A stretch of 64,000 nucleotides of DNA from Confluentibacter citreus (lineage in GTDB: Bacteria > Bacteroidota > Bacteroidia > Flavobacteriales > Flavobacteriaceae). Position 1 is the first letter of the stretch; each line of letters begins with the position of its first letter. The notes under the pieces are model-generated. The model ran no database searches and was not told where the DNA came from. It was given only the letters and a program-made list of their open reading frames with translations. Below are positions 16,821 to 27,376 of the stretch, one piece after another. The position numbers and the translations under genes were made by a program. Where the stretch lies: positions 1-64,000 of the forward strand of contig NZ_NIXN01000001.1 in NCBI RefSeq assembly GCF_002807055.1, read 5' to 3'.

Positions 16821-17660
16821 ATGCTACATTTTAAAACTTTATTAGCACTATCTTCTTATCTATTATTTTCAAGTATTAGTGTTGCTCAAGAAGACACAAC
16901 TGCAACAAAAAACAGAGTATGGAAGCAACTTGCTTATGACGGGAAATTCACTTTACAAAGTGTGGGTAACGGATTTACGCAACCTCTAAGATGGCAAAAA
17001 GATGATTTTATCACCGCGGGCGGCATAGTTGCTGGCACGGGCATTCTTTATCTTGCAGATAACGACGCACGGACTTTTTTTCAAAATCATCAAAACGACG
17101 TTCCTCAAGTCTTGAAAGAATTTGGTTGGTATTTTGGAAGTCCGCAAAACTTCTTCATGATTTCTGCGGGAATTTATGGTTTCGGACTTATAACAGATAA
17201 CGAAAAAATACGTCATACTGGTGTTCTAATTATTTCATCAGCAGTTACATCGGGTATTATTCAATCAATCACTAAAACCGCTGTTGGACGCGCACGCCCC
17301 ATGTCAGGAAATCGAGATGATTTTAAGCCTTTTGATGGCACACCAGGATATCATTCATTTCCATCAGGTCACGCTATTCTATCATTTTCAATGGCACATG
17401 CTATTGCTAAACAATTTGATAATTTTTGGGTAAAAGCTGGTATTTATACCGTTGGTTCCATCGCTCCTATTTCAAGATTGTGGTCCGACGCCCATTGGTT
17501 GAGTGATATTGGTCTTGGCATGGCTATAAGTGTTGTGGTAGTTGATGGAGTAGATAATTTCATGAAAAAGAAAAACGCCTACAACTATTCAAAACCAAAA
17601 CAAATAAACTGGCAAATGAAAGCTGGCTATGGCACTGTTGGCTTCGTTGGGACATTTTAA
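16821..17660 (+). CDS. PAP2-family phosphatase
   Basis: The 279-residue protein has a signal peptide (about residues 1-22, ending SVAQ) and the three PAP2 motifs: KTAVGRARP, PSGH, and SRLWSDAHWLSDI, which supply the catalytic His residues. Two or three hydrophobic helices lie around them. Family members dephosphorylate lipids such as phosphatidate or undecaprenyl pyrophosphate. The N-terminal signal and the phrase GKFTLQSVGNGFTQPLRW resemble periplasmic or outer-membrane-associated members. It lies 39 bp after the kinase gene, in the same direction, and converges on the MG2-like gene. Confidence 0.85.
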   Translation: MLHFKTLLALSSYLLFSSISVAQEDTTATKNRVWKQLAYDGKFTLQSVGNGFTQPLRWQKDDFITAGGIVAGTGILYLADNDARTFFQNHQNDVPQVLKEFGWYFGSPQNFFMISAGIYGFGLITDNEKIRHTGVLIISSAVTSGIIQSITKTAVGRARPMSGNRDDFKPFDGTPGYHSFPSGHAILSFSMAHAIAKQFDNFWVKAGIYTVGSIAPISRLWSDAHWLSDIGLGMAISVVVVDGVDNFMKKKNAYNYSKPKQINWQMKAGYGTVGFVGTF

Positions 17661-17677
17661 AAACTTAAATCAAGTCA

Positions 17678-19408
17678 TTAGCGTGGGTTTTTCACTTCAA
17701 AATAGTGTTTTGAAACCACGTGTTTTCCTGCAAGAGTAAAACCTTCTAAAACTATTTCAAAACCACCTTCTATATCTGAAGTATAAAATTCAATGGTTTT
17801 TAAATTAGAATCTAGCTTTAAACTAGGCAACCATAATAATTGACTTCTGTAGTCAGGTATTCTTTTTAAATCATTTGAATTTTCGCTATAGTTGGGGCTA
17901 TAATACATTTTATGGCTCAAAGGAGACTCGAGATTAAAAGTCACTATATCACTGCCATTATCAGGTAATTTAAAATCCTCTTGTTTTGTTTTTATATCTA
18001 TAATTCCATGAAAAATACTAGGTCCATAAAAATAGGTGCCATTAACTAAATTGATACTTTCAATATTTTTAACAGCATAATCCATAATGACATCTTTGTC
18101 TTGTATCATGATACCATCAAAAAGGACTAAAGAACTATAATTAATGAAGTGACCATATTTGTCATCTCCAATATCGTAAACTTTAAATTTAAAATCCTCT
18201 TTACTATTCCTAATAGCGCCTGCTTGGATGACTTCAATAAACGTTTCCTTTAATGTAGGAAATCTTTTGTAATCATCTAAAACATATTCAATAGATGCTT
18301 TTCCATAAAATAAATTTGGAGGGCGTTCGATTAACACACTATCTTTCTTGGAGTTGTAATAAGCATTTTCAACTTGATTGTATATACTTTGTTTAACAAG
18401 CCAATCTTCTAAATTCTGATTTATTTTTATTTTTGTAAAATCCAGATTTGAATAATCTATAAAATTAAAATCATCCAAAATAATCTTGTAATTAGTCTTC
18501 TGTTCATCTACAATCTGAATTAAAACATCTGATGTTTTATAATTTTCATACAAATTGAATTTAAATTTTCCGAATTGATCGGTTTTAACATTTTTAAAAA
18601 CATAGTTTTTTCCAGGGATTGATAATGAAACTATAATATTAGAAATAAGTGAATCTTTTTCTTTAGATTTAATAGTGCCTGATATTATTTCTCCTCTTAA
18701 TTCAGGAAGCATATTAAAATCATTTTTCCATTTTATTTTAATATTGTTTTCTACGGTCTTATCTTGAATTTCTATGGAAGCTGTTTTTCTCACAGATAAA
18801 GAATAATTCCCAAAATATAAATCTTCAAAGCTACTTTTTAAATCTATAGATACTAAGCTTCTAGAATTTACAATATTTGAGTTTATTTCTATTTGAATGG
18901 AGTTGGCTTCTTCATTAAATCCATCGTTTTTTGATTCAGAAATTTGAATTTCATTAACAGATTCACTGTCTTCATTATTCTGATTTTGAAGATATGGATT
19001 AAGAATATACACATTCCCTATATAAGCAGCGCTAGCTGTTGTATCATGTATCCACTTCGTGTACGCAACTAATTTATACTGACCAGTTTTAATTTCAGTT
19101 GGAATAAAATAATCTCCATATCCAATACCTTTGTCTAAATTCAACTTATGCTTAAAAAGGATTTCTTCATTATCACCAACCAATTCAATATAGCCTATTT
19201 TACTAATTAAGCTAGCATTTTTATTATCATTTAGAAGACAAAAGAAATTATAGTACAAGGTTTCACCTACCAAAAATACTTTTGAATTGGTGCTTAAATG
19301 TACGGCTTCACGTGTCATCTCATTTAAAGAAACAGTATTCTGTGCTTTAGAACAAATACTTGAAAAGCATAAAAAAATTACAATTATGAGTATTTTATTT
19401 TTTTTCAT
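17678..19408 (-). CDS. MG2-like / carboxypeptidase-regulatory-like secreted protein of a TonB-receptor operon
   Basis: The product is 576 residues from ATG 19408. A signal peptide (about 1-22, ending SKAQ) precedes an alpha-2-macroglobulin MG2-like beta domain (FLVGETLYYNFFCL to GQYKLVAYTKWI), a long Asn/Glu-rich linker, a carboxypeptidase-regulatory-like fold (GEIISGTIKSKEKDS) and a plug-like segment (LFDGIMIQDKDVIMDY, IESINLVNGTYFYGP). It overlaps the DUF4249 stop by 4 bases (ATGA), so translation is coupled. An in-frame TTG nine bases upstream is less likely. It is the fourth gene of the operon 24108-17678; similar proteins sit in comparable Bacteroidota clusters. Its role is unknown, possibly a periplasmic or surface partner of the receptor. 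Confidence 0.72.
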   Translation of the reverse strand: MKKNKILIIVIFLCFSSICSKAQNTVSLNEMTREAVHLSTNSKVFLVGETLYYNFFCLLNDNKNASLISKIGYIELVGDNEEILFKHKLNLDKGIGYGDYFIPTEIKTGQYKLVAYTKWIHDTTASAAYIGNVYILNPYLQNQNNEDSESVNEIQISESKNDGFNEEANSIQIEINSNIVNSRSLVSIDLKSSFEDLYFGNYSLSVRKTASIEIQDKTVENNIKIKWKNDFNMLPELRGEIISGTIKSKEKDSLISNIIVSLSIPGKNYVFKNVKTDQFGKFKFNLYENYKTSDVLIQIVDEQKTNYKIILDDFNFIDYSNLDFTKIKINQNLEDWLVKQSIYNQVENAYYNSKKDSVLIERPPNLFYGKASIEYVLDDYKRFPTLKETFIEVIQAGAIRNSKEDFKFKVYDIGDDKYGHFINYSSLVLFDGIMIQDKDVIMDYAVKNIESINLVNGTYFYGPSIFHGIIDIKTKQEDFKLPDNGSDIVTFNLESPLSHKMYYSPNYSENSNDLKRIPDYRSQLLWLPSLKLDSNLKTIEFYTSDIEGGFEIVLEGFTLAGKHVVSKHYFEVKNPR

Positions 19409-20595
19409 TCTTCCCAAAAATCAGGCTTAACACTAGACGCAAAATAGGTACAGTTTCCACAGGGCTGGGTCACTATATCATAAACCGATTGCATATCGCT
19501 TACATACTTATAGTTATATAAAGCCATGTAATTATAAAATTCATATCTATCACCAACGGTTGTATAATCACAATCATAAAAATAAGGAGGCCTGCTATTA
19601 ATATCAAAATCCCTATAATTAAAATATATTCTTTTTGAAGTGAAAGAAGACACATCAAAATAGCCAATCACTTTTTCCTGACTATTTTGTTGTGACATTA
19701 TATTGCCTTTTACATATCCAGGTTGCGCATCTAATAACAAACTAACGTCGCCACTAAATTCTTTTAGAATTTTATAATAATTATTAGCGTTGGCAGATTG
19801 AACATACTGTTGAACTAGAATACTATATCTATCTCTTAAAACACTATTGTTCTGGTTTATAAATCTAATAGGAAATCTAGATATTTTATCTTCTGAGAGT
19901 CCATTTGTATTAGTTAGAATGATTTCGCTTGAGTAATTTGTTGAATAACATGTTTTCTGTTCAATGGGTCTATCTACAAATCCTATAGTATAGCTTATAG
20001 CCTGAGGATCGCCTGCATTTTGCACGTTACTAAAAACGACATCCCTAGTGGCATAATACGGGGCTACAATTTTATAAGTTTCTTCATAGGTGTATCTGAA
20101 AAATACAGCATCACCTAAATTATCATTCGTATCCACAAATACTTGCAGGCCCATATTCCCATTTAAATTTATCAATTCAGCATACGCATTTTCTATTTCA
20201 ACTTTAGGTGGCATCAATTCTTCATTGGAGATGTATTGTTTTCCATCCTGAGTGTTAATTATGAGCTTATATGAAATACCTTGATAAGCTTGGAAGGGAT
20301 TATCAGATATATAAATTCCACTGCCTGCATCATAAAAATTGTAAACATTTTGATTACTATCTTCAATTTGAACAGTGGCATTATATTCCAGTATTGGGAA
20401 ATCATCTTCTAATACATAAGATCTTGAAATTTTAATGCGTTGATGCCTGAATTCATCTGTTATAGTAGCCTCTACTACCAAAACATCTTCAAAACTTTCT
20501 GTTTTTAACTCAATTTTTTCAGTACAACTAAAAATATATAAACTAGCTATACCTAAAGCTATAAAAATGGCTATATATGATTTATTTTTCATCAA
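19405..20595 (-). CDS. DUF4249 lipoprotein
   Basis: The 396-residue protein has a lipoprotein signal (IFSC at about residue 24) and a DUF4249-type start (FEDVLVVEATITDE, then SYVLEDDFPILEYNATVQIED), a family found almost only next to TonB-dependent receptors in Bacteroidota. The C-terminus ends in a Cys-containing stretch (YFYDCDYT, PCGNCTYF) that may form disulfides or a metal site. It overlaps the receptor's stop by 4 bases and the next gene's start by 4 bases. By analogy with SusD it may cap or assist the receptor, but no ligand is known. Confidence 0.85.
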   Translation of the reverse strand: MMKNKSYIAIFIALGIASLYIFSCTEKIELKTESFEDVLVVEATITDEFRHQRIKISRSYVLEDDFPILEYNATVQIEDSNQNVYNFYDAGSGIYISDNPFQAYQGISYKLIINTQDGKQYISNEELMPPKVEIENAYAELINLNGNMGLQVFVDTNDNLGDAVFFRYTYEETYKIVAPYYATRDVVFSNVQNAGDPQAISYTIGFVDRPIEQKTCYSTNYSSEIILTNTNGLSEDKISRFPIRFINQNNSVLRDRYSILVQQYVQSANANNYYKILKEFSGDVSLLLDAQPGYVKGNIMSQQNSQEKVIGYFDVSSFTSKRIYFNYRDFDINSRPPYFYDCDYTTVGDRYEFYNYMALYNYKYVSDMQSVYDIVTQPCGNCTYFASSVKPDFWEE

Positions 20596-23354
20596 AACTT
20601 AAAGTTATATGTTATAGTGGGTACGGGTACAGAAAAAATGGATGACTGGTAGGCCTGTATGCTTCCATTTTCATTTACAAAGAAAACAGAATACGGATTG
20701 TTTCTACCCAAAACATTGTAAACTGAAATATTTACAAAACTATGTGCCAACTTGACATTTTTGTGATTGCCTTCAATATTTACACCAATATCTAGTCTGT
20801 AATAATCCGGTACTCTATACTTATTTCTGTCGCTATAAAGTAAATATTCAGTTCCTGCATAGGTGTATTTTCCAACAGGATATGTGATAGGTCTCCCTGA
20901 TTGATAATTAAAATTAAAAGCGACGCTGTATCTTTTGGTTATTCTATAATTTGAAATAATGTTAAAATCGTGAGGCCTATCTTGATTGGCCGCAAAATAC
21001 TCTCCATTATTCACCTGATTGGTTAAGAATGGGCTATCAAGTTTTATTAATGTTCTAGAAAAAGAATACCCTAGCCAACCATTTAACCTTCCCTTTTTCT
21101 TTTTAAGCAAAAATTCAACACCATAAGCTTTACCAACTCCAGGTAACAACTCGGTTTCTATGTTTTCATTCAAAATTAACTCGGCACCCACCTTAAAGTC
21201 TAAAAGATTTTTCATTTTTTTATAATAGCCTTCAATACTGACCTCATGGGAATCATCATCAAAGTTTTTAAATAATCCCACTGAGAGTTGCTGTGCTTTT
21301 TGTGGTTTAATATTAAGATCGGATAATTTCCAAGAATCAACTGGCGAAGCGGTTGTATTTGTAGATAATAAATGGGAATATTGAATGGTGGTATTATATC
21401 CTGCCTTTACGGATAAACTTGGAGATAGAAAGTACCTTCCGGATAAACGAATCTCTGGACCTCCATAAGCTTTAATAACGTCATTGTTTTTATAAACTTT
21501 AGTTTCAATCACACTTTCATTACTTATTGGTTGGCTTGTATTATAAATATTCTGATTTTTTGGACCTAGAGCTAAAAAAGTAGAAAATCTAAGACCTACA
21601 TCAAATGATAATTTATCATTAACTTCAATTAAATCTGAAACAAATAGTGCAGACTCCAAGCCTTTTTCTTTTTGGACTTTTTTCTCTTGTACTACGGATT
21701 GGTCTCCCAAAGGTTTCATATAACCCGGTTGAATATTATACAATTTACTACTTATTCCGTAATCAAACTTATGCTTTTTGCTGTGATTATATTTCGCAAT
21801 CAACTTCAATTCAGTTTCATTAATCTTATAACCGTAATCAAAATTTCTATTAAAATTACCGTCGTATTCAATATTAAATTTATATTGGCTAGATGCCAAT
21901 ATCACATCTACACTATTTTTATTGTCAATTTTGTGTCCCCATTTTATGGAACCTAACAAGTTGCCATAACTAAAAACAGAATCTGAAGAAATACTAAACA
22001 TGTCCCTACTTGTATAACTTGTAATTTGGAGTTTATTATTACTATTTATGCTATCTTCATATTTAATAACACCATCATAAAAGGATGCACTACTATTCTT
22101 TATAGATTCTTCTGAAATACTTTTTAATATCCAATCTGAATAGGTTGCTCTAACACCCATCATTAAAGAACTCTTACCCTTAACGATGGGTGTTTCTATA
22201 CTTAAATTCCCTGTAACTGGTCCAATACTGCCTTCGCCAGACAGCTTCTCCTTATTACCCTCTTTAGTAGATATATCTATCACTGAAGACAAACGTCCTC
22301 CAAACTCTGCGGGTATATTTCCTTTATAAATATCGACACTTCCCGAAACAAATGGATTAATAGCTGAAAAAACACCAAAAAAATGCGCCGGGTTGTAAAT
22401 GACTGCATGATCAAACAAAATCAGATTTTGGTCCACTTTGCCACCTCTAACATTATATCCTAATGCACCTTCTCCCGCTGTTTTGATACCTGGCATCGTC
22501 GTAGCTATTTTTAATATATCGCGTTCACCTAATACCAATGGAATATTTTTAATGCCTTGGATGTCAATTTTTGTGACACCAGCAATGATGGTCCTAATAT
22601 TATCATCCTTGTTGGCATCAATAACCACCTCTTCTAATTGTTCAAGGGATTCAATAAGATCAAAACTGAGCGATCCATCACCATAAACGACCACTTGCTT
22701 TTGGGTTTTTCCGTAGGTCAGTGAGGAAGTTTCTAAAATATTTAATCCCGCGAGTAATTTCAACCTATAATAACCATTGGCATCGGTCACGGTATTGACA
22801 TTGCCCTCTTTTACAAAAATGGCTACATTTTCAAGGGGTAACTGTGTTTTAAAATCTTTTATATATCCGGAAACCGTATGGCTAGTGTTTAAAGATGATT
22901 TATTTTCTTTACCAACGGAATAAACCCTAGAATCCGTATAGACATTTGAATTTCTCACATATTGCCTTTGAAGAATTGGTGCAGACGTGACTTCATTATC
23001 AGTTTTGGTTTTCTCTTCACCAAAGAAATTGGGAGGAAGTTGATCAACTATCAAATTATTTTTTGTTAAAATGACGTTATAATCAATAATTAAAAAATTG
23101 AGTGGTGTACCTTCTAATATTTGAGTTAAAATATCAGCAATATTTTCATTATTAAAAGATTTTGAAATTAAAGATTCATCAAACCATTCCTTAATAAAAT
23201 AAAAATTTAACTCGACCTCTTTTTCAAGTTGCAATAAAGCATCCATTCGATTTACATTTTCAAAAGTGATGGATATTTTTTTTTCAGTTTGTCCAAAAGT
23301 ATATTGGACTAACATTATAAATAAAAACATTAAGAATGCCTTTTTTACATCCAT
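20592..23354 (-). CDS. TonB-dependent receptor with N-terminal STN domain
   Basis: The product is 920 residues from ATG 23354. A signal peptide (ending YTFGQ) precedes an STN / secretin-TonB N-terminal domain (ISITFENVNRMDALLQLEKE to DYNVILTKNNLI, about 25-105). A carboxypeptidase-regulatory-like domain follows (SGYIKDFKTQLPLENVAI), then a plug (IPLVLGERDILKIATTMPGI, NVRGGKVDQNLILFD) and a barrel ending TYNFKF. STN domains usually accept an anti-sigma factor, but no FecR or ECF sigma gene lies here, so regulation would be in trans or lost. ATG 23384 overlaps the upstream gene; 23354 puts the signal peptide at the N-terminus. Confidence 0.87.
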   Translation of the reverse strand: MDVKKAFLMFLFIMLVQYTFGQTEKKISITFENVNRMDALLQLEKEVELNFYFIKEWFDESLISKSFNNENIADILTQILEGTPLNFLIIDYNVILTKNNLIVDQLPPNFFGEEKTKTDNEVTSAPILQRQYVRNSNVYTDSRVYSVGKENKSSLNTSHTVSGYIKDFKTQLPLENVAIFVKEGNVNTVTDANGYYRLKLLAGLNILETSSLTYGKTQKQVVVYGDGSLSFDLIESLEQLEEVVIDANKDDNIRTIIAGVTKIDIQGIKNIPLVLGERDILKIATTMPGIKTAGEGALGYNVRGGKVDQNLILFDHAVIYNPAHFFGVFSAINPFVSGSVDIYKGNIPAEFGGRLSSVIDISTKEGNKEKLSGEGSIGPVTGNLSIETPIVKGKSSLMMGVRATYSDWILKSISEESIKNSSASFYDGVIKYEDSINSNNKLQITSYTSRDMFSISSDSVFSYGNLLGSIKWGHKIDNKNSVDVILASSQYKFNIEYDGNFNRNFDYGYKINETELKLIAKYNHSKKHKFDYGISSKLYNIQPGYMKPLGDQSVVQEKKVQKEKGLESALFVSDLIEVNDKLSFDVGLRFSTFLALGPKNQNIYNTSQPISNESVIETKVYKNNDVIKAYGGPEIRLSGRYFLSPSLSVKAGYNTTIQYSHLLSTNTTASPVDSWKLSDLNIKPQKAQQLSVGLFKNFDDDSHEVSIEGYYKKMKNLLDFKVGAELILNENIETELLPGVGKAYGVEFLLKKKKGRLNGWLGYSFSRTLIKLDSPFLTNQVNNGEYFAANQDRPHDFNIISNYRITKRYSVAFNFNYQSGRPITYPVGKYTYAGTEYLLYSDRNKYRVPDYYRLDIGVNIEGNHKNVKLAHSFVNISVYNVLGRNNPYSVFFVNENGSIQAYQSSIFSVPVPTITYNFKF

Positions 23355-23361
23355 AAAACGT

Positions 23362-24108
23362 TTAGTTATTATTAAGGGCATCAAGATCTTCTAAATTTTT
23401 AAATAGCTTTTCTAAAAACTGTTCTCTATCTTTTTTATATAACTTTCTATAATTTGTATAAAATTTTTGAATTTGATCTTCCTTTTCTTGGAGCAAATTC
23501 ATAACGTCTTTTATTTTACTAATTCTATAATAGTGATTATTATAGAAAAGAACATGAATCGATTGCTCACCGAATACATAATAAACCCTTTGATTATGAA
23601 ACCTTTCGGATTTGCTTTTTAGATATTTTACGTAAAATGTGTAATTATTTCCTTTATAAGCTTCTTTAAAAAATCCATTTCCATAAAATGGAGTAAGATC
23701 TTGATTTTCAGTAATTTTATAAAATTTATACCCTTCTATTTTAAACTCATCAACTAATTCATTATTTAATTTTAAATAATTATGCATTTGATTAAGATAC
23801 TCTACAACCAAAAAATCATATAATAAATCATACTTCATTTTAACATTAAAATAGGGTTGGCCATTATAGATAATATCTCCAAGTATGTATTCATCTTTAC
23901 TGAAAAATTTATGATTCCCTTTTTTAAAATTCATATATCTATCAACATATTCTGCTCCATTAAAAATGCCATTATTGTAATAACTATCAAATGAATCAAA
24001 CAACTTGTAGTTTTGGTTGTTTGAAATTTCAGACTGAGAAAATATAAGATTGGATATTAAAAAAATATGAAGAAAAAAGGTGGTGGGATAGTTGGTCATT
24101 AAATTCAT
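23362..24108 (-). CDS. secreted hypothetical protein, first gene of the receptor operon
   Basis: The 248-residue product has a signal peptide (hydrophobic FFLHIFLISNLIFSQ, cleavage about residue 25). The mature part is rich in Tyr, Phe, Lys and Asn (for example YKFYKITENQDLTPFYG) and ends with a Glu/Lys-rich amphipathic helix. I recognise no family. It ends eight bases before the receptor's chosen start and heads the four-gene unit secreted protein, TonB receptor, DUF4249, MG2-like protein, in which all spacings are overlaps or a few bases. It may be a periplasmic partner of the receptor. Confidence 0.68.
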   Translation of the reverse strand: MNLMTNYPTTFFLHIFLISNLIFSQSEISNNQNYKLFDSFDSYYNNGIFNGAEYVDRYMNFKKGNHKFFSKDEYILGDIIYNGQPYFNVKMKYDLLYDFLVVEYLNQMHNYLKLNNELVDEFKIEGYKFYKITENQDLTPFYGNGFFKEAYKGNNYTFYVKYLKSKSERFHNQRVYYVFGEQSIHVLFYNNHYYRISKIKDVMNLLQEKEDQIQKFYTNYRKLYKKDREQFLEKLFKNLEDLDALNNN

Positions 24109-24200
24109 TTTTTAAATATAATTATTTTTTTTATTTAAAAAACTGAAAGACAATTATTTAATAAGATAAATGCATATATGTTTTCGATTGACCTGGGAAT

Positions 24201-24237
24201 AAACAAAAAACCCATTTCATTAATGGGTTTTTTGTTT
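24201..24237 (-). terminator. rho-independent terminator downstream of hppA
   Basis: A 16-bp perfect stem (AAACAAAAAACCCATT with AATGGGTTTTTTGTTT) has a five-base loop. It lies 15 bp beyond the hppA stop on the minus strand and separates hppA from the receptor operon. Confidence 0.85.
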
Positions 24238-24251
24238 TAAATTAAAATATA

Positions 24252-26663
24252 TCATTTAACCATAACGTCTTCTCTAATCTGGGTCTTTGAAGTTGTGGAT
24301 GTCATAGCGTTATTTTTAATTTTAAAAGCCTCAACATTAGCTTTCACTTCTGCTCCTGTTCCTGTAAAATTTTCGTAGCTGGTAGATGTTTCTCCATTTT
24401 TAGTGACAACCGTTGTTACTACTGCTTTATAGGTACCATCTTCATTTTCCATCATATCTACCTTAACTTCTTTAGAAACTAATTCTTTTGACACATCATT
24501 ACTTGAAACATACGCTGTCATAATTTCATCTGAAGATAAAGCAATACTTGGTGCGATTACCAAGGCTACAACAGACATTAATTTTAACAATATATTTAAT
24601 GAAGGTCCAGACGTATCTTTAAATGGATCCCCAACAGTATCACCTACTACAGCTGCTTTATGGGCATCGCTACCTTTACGTCCGTCTGCTTCTATCATTT
24701 TCTTGGCATTATCCCAAGCACCACCTGCATTTGATTGGAAAATAGCCATTAACACTCCACAGGTAGTAACTCCCGCCAATAAACCTCCTAACATTTCTGC
24801 ACCACCAATAAACCCTACGGCTACTGGAACAGCAATGGCTAATAACCCTGGCAACACCATTTCTCTAATAGATGCTTTTGTTGAAATGTCAACACATTTT
24901 TCATATTCCGCATAACCATCGGCAGCATCAAAAATAGCACGATCCTCTGGAGTTGCTTTACTCATATCGGAATCGTATTTGCGCATCACTACCAAAGCCG
25001 CTTTTAACTGAGGAATGTCCCTAAATTGACGACGCACCTCTTCAATCATGGCCATAGCAGCTCTACCCACAGCATTCATCGATAATGCAGAGAACACAAA
25101 AGGCAACATACCACCAACCAATAAACCAGCCATAATATCTGGCTTAGATACATCAATAGAGCTAACATTCGCTACTTTCATAAAAGCAGCAAACAAAGCC
25201 AACGCTGTTAAAGCTGCAGAAGCAATAGCAAATCCTTTACCAATAGCGGCTGTTGTATTACCAACAGCATCTAATTTATCGGTACGCTCACGCACTTCAT
25301 GAGGTAATTCTGCCATTTCAGCAATACCACCAGCATTATCAGAAATAGGTCCGTAAGCATCAACCGCTAACTGAATGCCTGTATTGGCTAGCATACCAAC
25401 GGCAGCAATCGCAATACCATAAAGTCCTGCAAAATGGTGTGATACCAAAATAGCAGCTGCAATGAATAAAATTGGGAACATAGTAGACATCATACCAACA
25501 CCTAAACCGGCAATAATATTTGTAGCTGCGCCTGTTTCAGATTGCTTAACAATGGAACTTACTGGTTTGGTTCCAGTTCCTGTATAATATTCCGTTATTT
25601 TTCCAACTGCTAAACCAGCAAGTAGGCCTGCAAGGGTAGCTAAAAAAACACCTAATGAGGTGTATTCAACACCACTATAAACCCATGTTTCAGGAATTAA
25701 CGCATCAATAATAAAATAGGATGCTAAAACCATTAATCCTGCTGACCCAAACTCTCCAATATTTAAAGCTGTTTGTGGATTACCTCCATCCTTAACTTTC
25801 ACGAAAAATGTTCCGATAATGGACATAACGATACCAACAGCAGCTAGCACCAATGGTAAATACACAGCGCCTAAACCAGCAAAATCTGGCGTAATTATAA
25901 AAGCACCCAACACCATGGTTCCAATAATAGAACCTACATACGATTCAAATAAATCGGCTCCCATACCAGCAACATCACCTACATTATCACCCACATTATC
26001 CGCAATAGTTGCAGGGTTTAAAGGATGATCTTCAGGGATTCCAGCTTCTACTTTTCCAACTAAATCGGCTCCAACATCGGCTGCTTTGGTATAAATACCG
26101 CCTCCAACACGAGCAAACAACGCAATGGATGATGCGCCTAAAGAAAATCCAGAAAGCACATTTAACACCAAACCTAAATTATCTGCCCCAGGCCATATTA
26201 CTTGATATATAGCAAAAAGGCCACTTAAGCCTAAAACGCCTAACCCAACAACACCTAATCCCATGACGGCACCTCCAGCAAAAGCGACTTCAAGAGCTTT
26301 GCCTAAAGAGGTTCTTGCTGCTTGGGTGGTTCTAACATTGGCTTTAGTCGCTACCTTCATGCCTATAAAACCTGCCAAAGCCGAACAAATGGCCCCAACA
26401 ACAAATGATACAGCAACCATGCCGTTTGAACCTACTTCATTGCTTCCTTTAAAAAACAACAAAATAGCCACAGCAATGACGAAAATTGATAAAATTTTAT
26501 ACTCTGCTTTAAGAAAGGACATAGCGCCATCGGCAATGCTTTTGGCAATCCTTATCATTCTTTCATTACCTTGCTCTTGCTTGGTAACCCATGCGCTTTT
26601 CACAAAAACAAATAAAAGTCCTAAAACACCAAAAAGCGGTAAAAAGTTCACTATTAATTCCAT
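24252..26663 (-). CDS. hppA: membrane-bound ion-translocating pyrophosphatase
   Basis: The 803-residue protein has about 16 hydrophobic helices and the substrate-site motifs [20 protein letters not shown] and [21 protein letters not shown], with the C-terminal [22 protein letters not shown]. It hydrolyses pyrophosphate and pumps Na+ or H+ out of the cytoplasm. At the site that is Lys in potassium-independent enzymes, GNTTAA has Ala (about residue 472), so potassium dependence, and probably Na+ transport, is inferred. After the last helix (about 715) some 85 polar residues rich in Val, Thr and Lys form an extension beyond the usual end. The soluble pyrophosphatase gene lies upstream, separated by a terminator. 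Confidence 0.93.
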   Translation of the reverse strand: MELIVNFLPLFGVLGLLFVFVKSAWVTKQEQGNERMIRIAKSIADGAMSFLKAEYKILSIFVIAVAILLFFKGSNEVGSNGMVAVSFVVGAICSALAGFIGMKVATKANVRTTQAARTSLGKALEVAFAGGAVMGLGVVGLGVLGLSGLFAIYQVIWPGADNLGLVLNVLSGFSLGASSIALFARVGGGIYTKAADVGADLVGKVEAGIPEDHPLNPATIADNVGDNVGDVAGMGADLFESYVGSIIGTMVLGAFIITPDFAGLGAVYLPLVLAAVGIVMSIIGTFFVKVKDGGNPQTALNIGEFGSAGLMVLASYFIIDALIPETWVYSGVEYTSLGVFLATLAGLLAGLAVGKITEYYTGTGTKPVSSIVKQSETGAATNIIAGLGVGMMSTMFPILFIAAAILVSHHFAGLYGIAIAAVGMLANTGIQLAVDAYGPISDNAGGIAEMAELPHEVRERTDKLDAVGNTTAAIGKGFAIASAALTALALFAAFMKVANVSSIDVSKPDIMAGLLVGGMLPFVFSALSMNAVGRAAMAMIEEVRRQFRDIPQLKAALVVMRKYDSDMSKATPEDRAIFDAADGYAEYEKCVDISTKASIREMVLPGLLAIAVPVAVGFIGGAEMLGGLLAGVTTCGVLMAIFQSNAGGAWDNAKKMIEADGRKGSDAHKAAVVGDTVGDPFKDTSGPSLNILLKLMSVVALVIAPSIALSSDEIMTAYVSSNDVSKELVSKEVKVDMMENEDGTYKAVVTTVVTKNGETSTSYENFTGTGAEVKANVEAFKIKNNAMTSTTSKTQIREDVMVK

Positions 26664-26732
26664 ATTAGTTTAGTTAGTTTATGAATATTTTTTTAACGTG
26701 GCTAAAAATAGTAAAATATAAGTGATAAAAAA

Positions 26733-26766
26733 AACCACCTTAAATTTAAGATGGTTCATTTTTTTG
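26733..26766 (-). terminator. terminator between ppa and hppA
   Basis: AACCACCTT (26733-26741) and AAGATGGTT (26748-26756) pair with one mismatch around AAATTT. On the minus strand a long T run follows, as expected for the end of the ppa transcript, and a T run also follows on the plus strand. Confidence 0.7.
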
Positions 26767-26789
26767 ATGATTTTTTATTAATCCTTCAT

Positions 26790-27317
26790 TTAGATAGTAA
26801 ATGTTCTTTTTTTCTTGTGTTCACTGTCATCATATCGTTGTACACATCTATGATAAATCTCAATGGCTTCTTCAGCATTGCCCCATCCGCCGGTATCAAC
26901 TTTTTTCTTTTCTAAATCTTTGTATACTTGAAAGAAATGCTCTATTTCTTTTAACCTATGCGGATTTAAATCGCTTATATCATGGTTTTTGCTCCAAATG
27001 GGGTCTGATACAGGTACACAAATGATTTTTTCATCCGGCCCTTTTTCATCTGTCATGTGGAATACACCGATTGGTCGCACTTCCATGACTACCATAGGAT
27101 ACGTTGGTTGATGTCCCAATACCAAAACATCTAGTGGATCTTGGTCTAACGCCAATGTTTCCGGTATAAATCCGTAATCTCCTGGATACATCATTGACGA
27201 AAATAACATACGGTCAAATCTGATTTTGTGTAATGTGAAATCGTATTCATATTTATTTCTACTTCCTTTTGGTATTTCTATTAATACATCAAAAGTTACT
27301 GGTTTGTCTTCGCTCAT
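26790..27317 (-). CDS. ppa: soluble inorganic pyrophosphatase (family I)
   Basis: The 175-residue enzyme matches family I pyrophosphatases: IEIPKGSRNKYEYD (substrate-binding Lys and Arg), YPGDYGFIPET, and the metal-binding signature DQDPLDVLVLG. It splits pyrophosphate in the cytoplasm and so pulls biosynthetic reactions forward. It is near the family's normal length. It has its own promoter upstream (27377-27407) and a terminator before hppA, so the two pyrophosphatases are neighbours but probably separate transcripts. Confidence 0.95.
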   Translation of the reverse strand: MSEDKPVTFDVLIEIPKGSRNKYEYDFTLHKIRFDRMLFSSMMYPGDYGFIPETLALDQDPLDVLVLGHQPTYPMVVMEVRPIGVFHMTDEKGPDEKIICVPVSDPIWSKNHDISDLNPHRLKEIEHFFQVYKDLEKKKVDTGGWGNAEEAIEIYHRCVQRYDDSEHKKKRTFTI

Positions 27318-27376
27318 AGCTAATATTTTTTAATGCTCTTTTACCCTTTCTCAATGGTAACGTATATTTAAGACTG

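Noticed and set aside
26263-26673. A 136-codon plus-strand frame opposite hppA
   Set aside because: It is the reverse of a well-conserved membrane pyrophosphatase; the length results from Ala/Gly-rich codons in hppA.
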